59,553 nucleotides of DNA, taken from Gammaproteobacteria bacterium (GTDB taxonomy: Bacteria; Pseudomonadota; Gammaproteobacteria; HK1). Made by a program: the position numbers and the translations under genes. The stretch covers positions 1-59,553 of the forward strand of contig JAJFJT010000035.1 of NCBI GenBank assembly GCA_021773795.1, given 5' to 3'. The notes below the pieces were generated by a model. That model did not search any database. It had not been told where the DNA came from and saw only the letters and a program-made list of their open reading frames with translations. Below, in pieces: positions 51,507 through 59,553 of this stretch. Every line of letters begins with the position of its first letter. The first letter of the stretch is position 1.

Positions 51507-53923
51507 ATGAGCGGGAGCATACAGACTTGCCCCCCGCCTGGGCTGAGCTTCTTGGCGAAGCCACGCAATGGCTTAACGCCTGGGCGGACGGCTCACGCGG
51601 ACCCGGGGCCATCCGGGCCTTTGCCGCCACCTTGCTGCGCCTTGCCCAACTCCCGGATATTGCTACCGACACCCGGGCGGTCCAGTCTCTCGAAAAGATG
51701 GCCACCATAGCCCAGGCACTTAGCGGCAGCAGCGGCCCCGCCCGTGAAGAAAGTCAGTTCCATCTACAAGCCGCATATACCTCTTTGCACCTACGTTTAA
51801 ACGCAATGCACCGAAACACCCCCTTTCAGAGCAAGACACTGCCGCCGCCACGATTGCTGGCAAAAGCGCTGCGCGCACGCAATAACGAGGCCCTGCTGGA
51901 GCGCCTGGAAGCCAGCATTCCCCGCCAAGCTGGCAAGCCCCGACCCACGGGTGAATCAGGGCAAGCCCGACTTAGGCAACTGCGTGGATATTTCCAACGC
52001 GGTCTGGCTGGTTGGTTGCGCGAGCCTGCTAACAGTCACCATCCCGCCCTAATGGCGCAAGTGCTCGGAGAACTGGGACAACAGATGCCTGGGCCTCAGC
52101 AGGGCAATCTCTGGTGGTGCGGACAAAGTATCGCCATGGCGCTGGCAACCAGAGAGCTCCGTGCCACACCGCCACTGCGCCGCACCCTGTTTCGGCTGGA
52201 TGGCGAACTGCGGACCGCGCAACAAGTTGAAGCTACGTCCACAGCTCAGGCACTTCGCCATGATCTGCTGTTCTACTGCCTGCTTACCAAGGCCTCCAAC
52301 CCACGCACCCAGACTCTGCATAAGGTTCTGGCGGCGCGTGTGGTGGCACCACAAGCAACACCTGTTCCGGGCAACTCACCGGCTTTGAAGGACGTGGAGA
52401 TACCGGAAAACCTGCGGGCTGAGATGGATCATGCCCGCGATCTGCTCCAGCGTATGGATGGCACCTTCTCGGCATCCAATGCATTGCCTTTGGAAGGGGA
52501 AACATCCCCTCCCTCTGAGCCTGAAAGCATTCCAGCCTTTGTGGATGGTGAAGCGTTGCGCCAGTTCTTCGACCGTGCGGGCGAGCTCAAAGAAACACAA
52601 TTCCGCATGGAGCAGCAAGGCAGTGCCGTCGATAGCGGCCTGCAGCTCATGGAGGACACCATACTCACCCTCAAGTCTCAATTGGAGCGCCTTGAGGGGC
52701 CCATGGAACCACACCCAGTGGTAATCGCTGCCAAGCTGACGGCACGGGATCCTGGCGCGCGACTCAACTCGGCCCTAAGCGATAGTATGGACACGCTTCG
52801 CTCTGCTCAGGACCAGCTGCTCGATCTCAAGCGAGAGTCAAACTCCCTGCTGGACCACCAACAACACCTTGGTTCAGAACTCGACCAGGTGCTGGTGCGG
52901 CTCCAGATGTTGCCCTTCCGCCATCTCCTGCCCGCGCTGAAAAAATTTACTGCAGCGCAGGCCGCCGCAGCCCAGCCGGCGAAAGCGGTTGCACTCTCCG
53001 TGCTTGGGGAGGGCGTGCTGCTAGAGCGTAGCCTGCTCGAACCGCTGGAAAAACTGCTGAAAGTCCTGATTGAAAGTGCGGTCTCGGCCGGCATAGAGGG
53101 AAGCGAAGAGCGTAGCCAGCAGGGGAAGGGAGAAACCGGACGCTTGCACTTGGTACTGGCCCAGGAAAAGGCGGGACTGCGCATCCAGCTTTGGGACGAT
53201 GGTGCCACCCCCGACACCCGGGAACTTTTGCATAAGGGAATTGCCCGCGGCTTATTGGAGGCCGAAAGTGAGTCCTCTGCCGAGGCCGTACTGCAGTGTC
53301 TGAGTCATCAGACCATGGTGAACGAGGCATCAACGTTCCCGCGTATACAAGGGCTGATAGCCGCTGCCCGTGCCGCACGCACCCTAGGTGGCAACCTTCA
53401 GCTTGCCGCCAACCCCGGCGGAGGATTACGAGTCATACTCAGTCTCGAGACCCAACCCAGTGTCGGCGAAGTGCTACTCATCGAACTTCAAGATGAATCC
53501 TACGCCATCCGTCTGGAGGACATCCGGGGTCTCACCCGCATTAGCCACAAGGAACTGGAAGCACTAGCCGAACATCAACCGCTGCAACATATCCACCAGG
53601 ATCGCAGCTACCGTTGCGTCGAGCTCAGACAAGCCCTGGGCGTACCTGCAAACGATGACACCATCACCAACCCCCAATCCCGACCGGCATTGCTGGTGGA
53701 GGGGGCCAATGGACCACGGGCAATACTTGTGGATCGTATTAATGGGCGCAGACAGGCGCTGGTGCAACCCATCGCACCCCCACTGAACACCTTGCCGCTG
53801 CTCGCCGGCTCCACCATCAGCGAACAGGGGCGGGTGATCTTTGTGCTGGATTTAGATGCCCTGGACCCACCTCGCCTCACCACCGGAGAAGGCGATGCTC
53901 AAGGGCATCCCTTACTGCACTAA
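51503..53923 (+). CDS. Truncated, kinase-dead CheA/ChpA-like protein
   Basis: An 806-residue protein with ChpA/PilL order but stripped of active parts. The N-terminal ~270 residues match the ChpA helical N-terminus (QLRGYFQRGLAGWLREPANS, GNLWWCGQSIAMAL, RHDLLFYCLL). No Hpt His motif (HTLKG) is seen. The P3/P4-like part has LGSELDQVLVRLQMLPFRHL, then LLKVLIESAVSAGIEGSEER where kinases have LRNAVDHGIE, and FPRIQGLIAAARAARTLGGN where they have GRGVGMDVV. A C-terminal CheW-like P5 (VLLIELQDESYAIRLEDIRG) is present; no receiver domain. Catalysis is therefore unlikely; a scaffold role is inferred. ATG overlaps the pilJ stop. Confidence 0.8.
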   Translation: MNEREHTDLPPAWAELLGEATQWLNAWADGSRGPGAIRAFAATLLRLAQLPDIATDTRAVQSLEKMATIAQALSGSSGPAREESQFHLQAAYTSLHLRLNAMHRNTPFQSKTLPPPRLLAKALRARNNEALLERLEASIPRQAGKPRPTGESGQARLRQLRGYFQRGLAGWLREPANSHHPALMAQVLGELGQQMPGPQQGNLWWCGQSIAMALATRELRATPPLRRTLFRLDGELRTAQQVEATSTAQALRHDLLFYCLLTKASNPRTQTLHKVLAARVVAPQATPVPGNSPALKDVEIPENLRAEMDHARDLLQRMDGTFSASNALPLEGETSPPSEPESIPAFVDGEALRQFFDRAGELKETQFRMEQQGSAVDSGLQLMEDTILTLKSQLERLEGPMEPHPVVIAAKLTARDPGARLNSALSDSMDTLRSAQDQLLDLKRESNSLLDHQQHLGSELDQVLVRLQMLPFRHLLPALKKFTAAQAAAAQPAKAVALSVLGEGVLLERSLLEPLEKLLKVLIESAVSAGIEGSEERSQQGKGETGRLHLVLAQEKAGLRIQLWDDGATPDTRELLHKGIARGLLEAESESSAEAVLQCLSHQTMVNEASTFPRIQGLIAAARAARTLGGNLQLAANPGGGLRVILSLETQPSVGEVLLIELQDESYAIRLEDIRGLTRISHKELEALAEHQPLQHIHQDRSYRCVELRQALGVPANDDTITNPQSRPALLVEGANGPRAILVDRINGRRQALVQPIAPPLNTLPLLAGSTISEQGRVIFVLDLDALDPPRLTTGEGDAQGHPLLH

Positions 53924-53929
53924 GTCGCA

Positions 53930-54382
53930 GTGGAAACAGGTTGCGTACACTGCCTGATCCTGCCCCTGGATACGGGTAGATTACTGGTGCCGGCGGCCTT
54001 GGTCGCGCATGTCAAAATGCTGAAACAGCCGGTGGCGCAGCGTGACAATGCGCCCCCATGGCTTGCGGGAAATATCAGCTGGCGTGATTGCACTCTGCCA
54101 CTCATCGCACCGAACTATCAGGCCTTGGAGACCACGACTCGGCCTGTCGCCATCTTGCATACTCTGGCACAAACAACCGGGCCGAAATTCTTTGCCTGCC
54201 TGCTCTCAAAACTCCCGCACTTCCTTTATATCTCACCACAAAGCATCTGCTGGAGTGAGGTGGAGACCCCGCCGCTCCCTTGCGTTGCAGGTGCAGTACA
54301 ACTGAATGATGGCCCCGCATGGATTCCGGACCTGGTGAGTCTCGAGGCAGCTCTGCAAAGGCCACGGAAGTTCCCACACTGA
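53930..54382 (+). CDS. chpC: CheW-like protein (ChpC-like)
   Basis: A 150-residue CheW-fold protein, GTG start 6 bp after the previous stop. Strand segments VHCLILPLDTGRLLVPAALV and WLAGNISWRDCTLPLIAPNY resemble ChpC, the second CheW-type protein of the Pil-Chp cluster. The C-terminal part (FFACLLSKLPHFLYISPQSI) completes the barrel. Last gene of the six-gene algZ-to-chpC unit; the next gene is convergent, 30 bp away. No terminator hairpin is obvious between them. Confidence 0.7.
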   Translation: METGCVHCLILPLDTGRLLVPAALVAHVKMLKQPVAQRDNAPPWLAGNISWRDCTLPLIAPNYQALETTTRPVAILHTLAQTTGPKFFACLLSKLPHFLYISPQSICWSEVETPPLPCVAGAVQLNDGPAWIPDLVSLEAALQRPRKFPH

Positions 54383-54412
54383 AAATTTGACGAGCGCCAA
54401 ATTTAGAGCTGT

Positions 54413-56926
54413 TTAGAAAGTCATCCTGTATCCCGCATTCACAAAGTAGCTACGGGTAATTTCCGCACTTCCAACCCGCCGGTCCTTGGCCCACTCGCCT
54501 CCCACCTCAGCCTCGAAACGCACTCGTTTCTTCCAGCGGTTTTCTATCCTTAGCGATGGCTTGATAGTAAAGCGCTCCCCGATATCCCGTTTGTTCTGGC
54601 GATAAGACAGCGTTGCCTTTGGATTGATACGAAATGCCCGGGTAAAAGGATATCGGGTATTGAGATTGAGGCTTACGGTGTCTGAGGTGTTGACGTCAGA
54701 ATAGCGCAACCCGAGGATGCCGATATCTCCCTGTTTAAATAAACCACTACCGATGAGTTGGGTGCTGATAAAGAAGTCATAGCCACTGCTGGACGTCCCC
54801 TCGATAGCCCCATTGAAAAGCTTGCTGTTGAGGGAAAGATCTGTGCCGGAGGTATGGCTTATGTTGGCATCGCCGGTGATCTGAAATTTCTCATTCAGCG
54901 GACGTGATGCCCCCAGGGTCAGCGACGTAGTGGTTGCCGCGCGGTCACGTGCAAACTGCCGCAACTCACTGTTACTGAAGGTTCCCAGTGCTTGGGAGAC
55001 TGACAAAATGCTGGCACCTGCAGCATTGAGTTGCTGCAAGGCATTGCTGGTAGTCAGGATCGGGCTCTTGCGGCGATCGAAGGTGGCATTAAATGATGTC
55101 CGATCCGGCAGTGTCCAGGTTCCAAGCACCAGAAAGGTATTGAGTGTGCGGAACGAAACATCGTAATCAACCAGGCTGAACAACGAACGCCCTGCAGAAA
55201 AATAACGCATCTCACCACCCACGGCACGCCGATCCGTAATCCCATCTACCTGTTGATCGATAATGAAGGCATTAAAGTCCCAGCGCTCGTTAAAAGTTCC
55301 CAGGTCTGCGCTCAGGCCAGTGAAGTGCTTGTTGGTAGTGATCGTGGTGTCGTCAGTATCATTAACCGGATAGCCAAACACTGCGTTTAACTTGAGCTTG
55401 GGTGTAAATCCATAGCCCACGAATGCGCCATCAAAACGCCCGAGCACACCACCGCTACTGCGCGACTGCCGCCCTGCCCGTAGCGAGGCACGGTCCCCTC
55501 CCTTATGAAAGGCATCAAAAAACAGCTCGCTGATCGAGGTATCACTCTGCTTAGAATTGAGAAAATCCAGCTCGTGGCCACCGGTAAATTGGAAACGTAA
55601 ATCGTAGTCTTTGCCACGCCGCCGGACGCTGAGATTCAGATTCGTAGGCAGCCTCGACTGAGTGACCGTTTCTCCCGCAGCGTCTGTGAGCAGGATATCG
55701 CGCCGATAAAATTGGGAGAGGCCGCCAAAAACACGCCAGACTGGAGCCGCTGAGCGTCCTCGACGTCTGCTCTTTGCCAGGGACTTTTTAGGCGCCTTTC
55801 TGGCGGTCAGTAGTCCCGCAAGGCGCTGCCGAACCCGCTCCGTAGCCTCACCTTCCGGATACTCCAGCAGGTATTTTTTATACTCCGCCTTCGCATGGGC
55901 AAGTTGTCCGTTACGCTCCCGGCCCAGCCCCAGCAACTCCCGTGACTCGCGCCGGTAGCGCTCGCCGGGCTCGCCGGGCTCGCGGAGAATACGGGTCAGT
56001 AATCGTATCGCCTCCCGATAGTTCTTTGCCGTCATTGCCTCCTTGGCATCACCAAACATCTGGCTAAGACGGGTTTCTGACAAGCGCCGCCGGGCGGCTT
56101 TTGGCTTTGTGCTCACGGCCTTTACCGATGGCTTGGTCTGGCTGGCGACTAGCGGGGCAGACATTTCCCGTAGATGACTGGAGACCTCCTTTGTCGGAGC
56201 ACGTTCAATCCATGCCTGTGGATACTCATTGCGAATTTTCTCTGCCATCTTTTTCGCGGCGGAAAAGCTGGGGAAAAAACCAAGACGCAGTCGATGCCAC
56301 GCTTCTCCATCTTTGGTAAACAGCGTGGTATAGAGGGCATAGCCCTTCAAGGCTGCCGGGCGCGCGAGTCGATCGAGTAGAAACTTTTTTTGGGAAGATT
56401 CCAGATTTAGCACGTAATGACGGCGCTGGATCGGAGGTGATTCGGCAGGTTTGGGTGGGACGGATTTTTTCGGTTTAGCCGCGACACGGCGAGACAAGGG
56501 AATGCTGACAATCAGACTACGGAAATCACTGCCACTGTGGATTGAGGCTTTCACAGCAGTTTTCAGGCGAATCAATACTTCCGGAAAACCCACCGTTTCT
56601 CCGTCAAATACAACCTCGGTGAGCGGTACCGCCGTGGTCGCGTCCCAAGCCAGCGACTCACGTACTTGCATTGACAATGAATCCTCAGAGTCAAGAGCGA
56701 TGACCGGCTGCAATTGAACACGCAACAGCCGCCCCCCCTCCGCAACTTGATGGGACACGTAGCGCACGGGAAAATTAAAGAGGATACGGAGATCGACCTC
56801 TTCCTGGTGTTGTTCGACCTGGATATCCGACAGAACCCTGGAACCCACTTCTGTCGCCTGCACCGACGATGCAAACAAGAAAATCCCTACCGCCAGGATC
56901 ACCTGGCAACCCGAAAAATAGCGCAA
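54413..56926 (-). CDS. Outer-membrane beta-barrel with N-terminal domain, SPOR and TPR segments
   Basis: An 837-residue protein in four parts. (1) Signal peptide (VILAVGIFLFASSVQA) and a ~115-residue domain (VDLRILFNFPVRYVSHQVAE, SGSDFRSLIVSIPL) shared with the small protein upstream. (2) A SPOR-like domain, HYVLNLESSQKKFLLDRL and WHRLRLGFFPSFSAAKKMAE. (3) A helical TPR-like segment with KNYREAIRLLTRILREPGEP. (4) From about residue 420 a beta-barrel of alternating strands ending YFVNAGYRMTF with terminal Phe, the BAM signature. TTG 56926 has GGAGG 7 nt before it; ATGs at 56953 and 56959 are alternatives. It follows a multihaem cytochrome, so it is a candidate porin of an electron conduit. Confidence 0.82.
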   Translation of the reverse strand: MRYFSGCQVILAVGIFLFASSVQATEVGSRVLSDIQVEQHQEEVDLRILFNFPVRYVSHQVAEGGRLLRVQLQPVIALDSEDSLSMQVRESLAWDATTAVPLTEVVFDGETVGFPEVLIRLKTAVKASIHSGSDFRSLIVSIPLSRRVAAKPKKSVPPKPAESPPIQRRHYVLNLESSQKKFLLDRLARPAALKGYALYTTLFTKDGEAWHRLRLGFFPSFSAAKKMAEKIRNEYPQAWIERAPTKEVSSHLREMSAPLVASQTKPSVKAVSTKPKAARRRLSETRLSQMFGDAKEAMTAKNYREAIRLLTRILREPGEPGERYRRESRELLGLGRERNGQLAHAKAEYKKYLLEYPEGEATERVRQRLAGLLTARKAPKKSLAKSRRRGRSAAPVWRVFGGLSQFYRRDILLTDAAGETVTQSRLPTNLNLSVRRRGKDYDLRFQFTGGHELDFLNSKQSDTSISELFFDAFHKGGDRASLRAGRQSRSSGGVLGRFDGAFVGYGFTPKLKLNAVFGYPVNDTDDTTITTNKHFTGLSADLGTFNERWDFNAFIIDQQVDGITDRRAVGGEMRYFSAGRSLFSLVDYDVSFRTLNTFLVLGTWTLPDRTSFNATFDRRKSPILTTSNALQQLNAAGASILSVSQALGTFSNSELRQFARDRAATTTSLTLGASRPLNEKFQITGDANISHTSGTDLSLNSKLFNGAIEGTSSSGYDFFISTQLIGSGLFKQGDIGILGLRYSDVNTSDTVSLNLNTRYPFTRAFRINPKATLSYRQNKRDIGERFTIKPSLRIENRWKKRVRFEAEVGGEWAKDRRVGSAEITRSYFVNAGYRMTF

Positions 56927-57091
56927 CGTCTCGCCTCCCTGTCCTACGCTCATGCTCACCCCAATGGTGCAACCAGAACTCGATTACCCGGGTGATTTAT
57001 TATTGTTATCAGATTGTTATATAACTAATATGACCAGTATGCACATATATATAGCCCAAACCACTATTTTTTATGCGTTTTTATAGCCAGT

Positions 57092-57577
57092 TCACATTTT
57101 TGAGGAACAAGAGCCATCGGACGAGGCCTCCGGAAGAAGCACGGTTATGCTGCGGAAATCACTCCCCTGAAAAACCTGCGCGTGTCGTTTTCCGGAAAAC
57201 TCGAGATGTAGTACGGGTCCGTTAGGTGAATCACCCTGATAGACCACGGCTTCCACCACACCGCTCTTGCCATTCTCGGGAAAGACGGCCTCCCGCTGTA
57301 TCAGCACATCCCGATCTCCCGGATTTACCCTGATGGGCCTGAGTTCAATGTGTAGCTCGTCGTGGGCATGCAACGGGAAATGGCGCAGATAACGTACGGG
57401 AAAGCTGAAATCTACATTCAACACGAGACAGCCATCGTCACGGGAAAACAGCTGCGCACCCTCCAGCACCCGGTTTCGTACGGTTTGCGCCTCCAGCCCA
57501 AAGGTGGACAACATGAACCCAATAAACAAGCCTACCATCCTGCACTGGTGTCCTGAACTGGCTACCCGGAAACCCAT
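57092..57577 (-). CDS. Small exported protein paralogous to the barrel's N-terminal domain
   Basis: A 161-residue exported protein: signal peptide (MVGLFIGFMLSTFGLEAQ) and one domain. Its core (VDFSFPVRYLRHFPLHAHDE, VVEAVVYQGDSPNGPVLHLE, FQGSDFRSITVLLPE) matches the N-terminal domain of the downstream outer-membrane protein over its whole length. ATG 57577 is chosen (GGAG 8 nt upstream); 57598 is possible. It lies 25 bp after the multihaem cytochrome stop and before the barrel gene on the same strand, so it is likely a soluble or anchoring partner of the conduit. Family unknown. Confidence 0.72.
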   Translation of the reverse strand: MGFRVASSGHQCRMVGLFIGFMLSTFGLEAQTVRNRVLEGAQLFSRDDGCLVLNVDFSFPVRYLRHFPLHAHDELHIELRPIRVNPGDRDVLIQREAVFPENGKSGVVEAVVYQGDSPNGPVLHLEFSGKRHAQVFQGSDFRSITVLLPEASSDGSCSSKM

Positions 57578-57602
57578 TGGCCTCACTCCTTCCGCCACAC
57601 CC

Positions 57603-59553
57603 CTACCATCCGTCCTTGCTTAGACTGTGTTCATTGCTCTGATGTTTCTCGATCACACTGAAAGTATTGTCCGTATATCTGTGACATGAACCCTCGCAAT
57701 CCCTGAGTTCCCCCACCAGATAGAGAAGTCGGGGTTCCTTGACCTTCTTGTGCTTGTCCTGCTTTTCCAAATAATCACTCGCGTGACAACCGGCACAATC
57801 TGGCCGGTAGGAAGGTGAGAACCAGGTAGCTGTCTGGCTATTACCCGTATGACAATCCCTACATTCCAGATTCTTGCCATGTTGCCCTGGATATTCCGGT
57901 GAAGAGTGCTGGAAATCGATCGGAGTCCAGAACGACGTATTGTGGCAACTATCACACTGCAGGGTGGTGACAAAATGGCCGCTCTGCTTGCCAGTTGCGG
58001 TCACGCCATTGTGGCAACTGGAACAACTACCGGTCACCGTCCCATGATCGAAATTAGCGGGCAGCCAGGCTATCGTCGCGTGGCAGATATCGCATTGACC
58101 ACTGGTTTGGACGTGGTTCCCCGGTTTTCCCAGCGCTGTGACCCCGTTGTGACAGGTCGAGCAGGTAGCCGTCACACCGACATGGTCAAAGGTTGCGCCA
58201 GCCCAGGTGGCAGTGATATGGCAGTCATCACACAGATTGCTAGTGGGCAGGTGAGTTGGGGATTTACCCGGAGCAGTGACGCCATTGTGACAGCTCGCGC
58301 AACTCCCCTGTACCGCACCATGATCCACCTGCGTTACCGGTGCCCAGGCCAAAGTGCTATGACAGTCCTCACAGATATTGGTGGTCGCCATGTGAGTGCC
58401 ACCCTTGCCCGGAGCCGTGACCCCATTATGGCAACTCGTGCAGGAGCCGGTAACGCCAGAGTGATCAAAGATCGCGCCACTCCAACTGGAGGTGGTGTGG
58501 CAGTCATCACAGATGTTGCCGCTGGCTAAGTGAGTCGGTGATTTTCCAAGCGCCGTGACACCGTTATGGCAACTGGAGCAACTCCCCTGCACTGCGCCAT
58601 GATCCACCTGCGACACCGGCACCCACGCGGAGGTTAAATGACAGTCCTCGCAGATATTGGTGGTCGCCATATGGGTGCCGCCCTTGCCCGGGGCCGTGAC
58701 CCCGTTATGGCAACTCGTGCAGGAGCCGGTGACACCACAGTGCTCGAAGATCGCACCACTCCAACTGGAGGTGGTGTGGCAGTCATCACAGATGTTGCCG
58801 CTAGCCAAGTGAGTCGGTGATTTTCCAAGCGCAGTCACGCCATTGTGACAGCTGGCACAGCTGCCTTGCACCGCACCGTGATCTACTTGTGACACCGGCA
58901 CCCATGCCGAAGTGGTATGGCAGTCCTCACAAATATTGTTGGTTGCCATGTGCGTACCGCCCTTGCCCGGGGCCGTGACCCCGTTATGGCAACTCGTGCA
59001 GGAGCCGGTAACGCCGGCGTGATCGAAGATCGCGCCACTCCAACTGGAAGTAGTGTGGCAATCTTCACAGATATTGCCGCTGGCCAAATGAGTCGGTGAT
59101 TTTCCAGCAGCGGTGACACCATTGTGGCAACTCGAACAACTCCCCTGCACTGCGCCATGATCGACCTGCGACACCGGGACCCACGCGGAGGTTAAATGAC
59201 AGTCTTCGCAGATATTGGTGGCCGCCATGTGAGTTCCGCCCTTACCTGGGGCCGTGACCCCGTTGTGGCAACTCGAGCAGGAACCGGTAATGCCGGCGTG
59301 ATCGAAGATCGCGCCACTCCAACTGGAAGTAGTGTGGCAATCTTCACAGATATTGCCGCTGGCCAAGTGAGTCGGTGATTTTCCAAGCGCAGTCACGCCA
59401 TTGTGACAGCTGGCACAGCTGCCTTGCACCGCGCCGTGATCCACTTGCGACACCGGCACCCATGCCGATGTGATATGGCAGTCCTCGCAGAGGTTCGTCG
59501 TCGCCATATGGGTGCCGCCCTTACCCGGGGCCGTAACACCGTTGTGGCAACTC
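57603..59553 (-). CDS. Giant multihaem c-type cytochrome, 5' end beyond window
   Basis: The open frame runs past the right edge (over 649 codons seen). It contains 25 complete CXXCH haem sites plus the last half of another at the edge, and one CX3CH (DCEGSCH) near the C-terminus. Haems alternate in two modules of 46 and 47 residues: CEDCHTTSSWSGAIFDHAGV...CTSCH and CEDCHLTSAWVPVSQVDHGA...CSSCH, joined by NGVTAPGKGGTH or NGVTALGKSPTH. Extra His (DH and TH) recur before each CXXCH, fit for bis-His ligation. The final third is less repetitive and Lys-rich. It is presumably exported, and an extended chain of stacked haems is inferred. Followed by the paralogous small protein and the outer-membrane barrel. 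Confidence 0.93.
   Translation of the reverse strand, partial: SCHNGVTAPGKGGTHMATTNLCEDCHITSAWVPVSQVDHGAVQGSCASCHNGVTALGKSPTHLASGNICEDCHTTSSWSGAIFDHAGITGSCSSCHNGVTAPGKGGTHMAATNICEDCHLTSAWVPVSQVDHGAVQGSCSSCHNGVTAAGKSPTHLASGNICEDCHTTSSWSGAIFDHAGVTGSCTSCHNGVTAPGKGGTHMATNNICEDCHTTSAWVPVSQVDHGAVQGSCASCHNGVTALGKSPTHLASGNICDDCHTTSSWSGAIFEHCGVTGSCTSCHNGVTAPGKGGTHMATTNICEDCHLTSAWVPVSQVDHGAVQGSCSSCHNGVTALGKSPTHLASGNICDDCHTTSSWSGAIFDHSGVTGSCTSCHNGVTAPGKGGTHMATTNICEDCHSTLAWAPVTQVDHGAVQGSCASCHNGVTAPGKSPTHLPTSNLCDDCHITATWAGATFDHVGVTATCSTCHNGVTALGKPGNHVQTSGQCDICHATIAWLPANFDHGTVTGSCSSCHNGVTATGKQSGHFVTTLQCDSCHNTSFWTPIDFQHSSPEYPGQHGKNLECRDCHTGNSQTATWFSPSYRPDCAGCHASDYLEKQDKHKKVKEPRLLYLVGELRDCEGSCHRYTDNTFSVIEKHQSNEHSLSKDGW
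58370..59553. repeat. Tandem 279-bp coding repeats in the multihaem cytochrome
   Basis: Segments repeat every 279 bp (93 codons, four haem motifs per unit), for example CTCCAACTGGAAGTAGTG at about 59038 and 59317 and near-identical versions 279 and 558 bp to the left. Identity falls towards 58200 and the C-terminus of the protein. The high DNA identity suggests recent unequal recombination, so copy number may vary between strains or be collapsed in the assembly. Confidence 0.85.

Noticed and set aside
58370-59553. Regular 279-bp repeats considered as a CRISPR or satellite
   Set aside because: Period is a multiple of three, frame stays open and each unit encodes haem motifs, so it is a protein repeat.

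Overview
The window reads as a piece of a GC-rich gammaproteobacterial chromosome, probably a respiratory or chemolithotrophic lineage of the Chromatiales/Ectothiorhodospiraceae kind. This is inferred from gene order (asmA-mutY-yggX; argH next to algZ-algR), a PEP-CTERM protein with a sigma-54-type promoter, an NAD-linked molybdenum formate dehydrogenase, and a very large multihaem c-type cytochrome. No ribosomal RNA or other taxonomic marker is present, so the assignment is tentative.

Left part (1-18.8 kb): central metabolism, mostly on the minus strand. It holds a cut-off DapB-like dehydrogenase, formate dehydrogenase (alpha plus a fused gamma-beta subunit), sucCD, pckA, a quinone oxidoreductase-HAD phosphatase-histidine phosphatase operon, a frameshifted YciI gene, bacteriohemerythrin, ttcA, an O-methyltransferase and a PfkB kinase. 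A plus-strand acetolactate synthase/aldehyde dehydrogenase pair follows. A 158-bp IS5-like MITE sits in the divergent promoter region before that pair.

Middle (18.9-41.3 kb): an accessory, decaying zone. It has an HhH protein with a Lys/Gly tail, a MacAB/LolCDE-like exporter operon, and remnants of an RluA-type synthase, a sugar-phosphate mutarotase and a glutathionyl-hydroquinone reductase. A higBA toxin-antitoxin pair has a 43-bp perfect palindrome at its promoter. Also here are a DUF255 thioredoxin-fold protein, a YgjP-type hydrolase, a GIY-YIG protein, a hydrolase-OsmC fusion, the PEP-CTERM protein, a nitroreductase/pirin/LysR quinone-stress cluster, tag, VOC and MBL proteins, a MocR/EamA divergon, a SprA-like metalloprotease and tRNA-Phe.

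Right part (41.3-59.6 kb): asmA-SRPBCC-mutY-yggX and argH on the minus strand, then a tightly overlapping plus-strand operon algZ-algR-pilI-pilJ-(CheA/ChpA-like)-chpC. In it the MCP tip and the CheA catalytic motifs are degenerate and no phosphotransfer His motif is visible. It looks like a Pil-Chp chemosensory complex that lost its own kinase and was joined to a LytS/LytTR two-component system. At the right edge, on the minus strand, a cytochrome with at least 25 CXXCH motifs (running off the window) is followed by a small secreted protein and an outer-membrane beta-barrel that carries the same N-terminal domain plus SPOR and TPR segments. Together they look like a porin-cytochrome electron conduit. 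These last two loci are the best candidates for undescribed systems.
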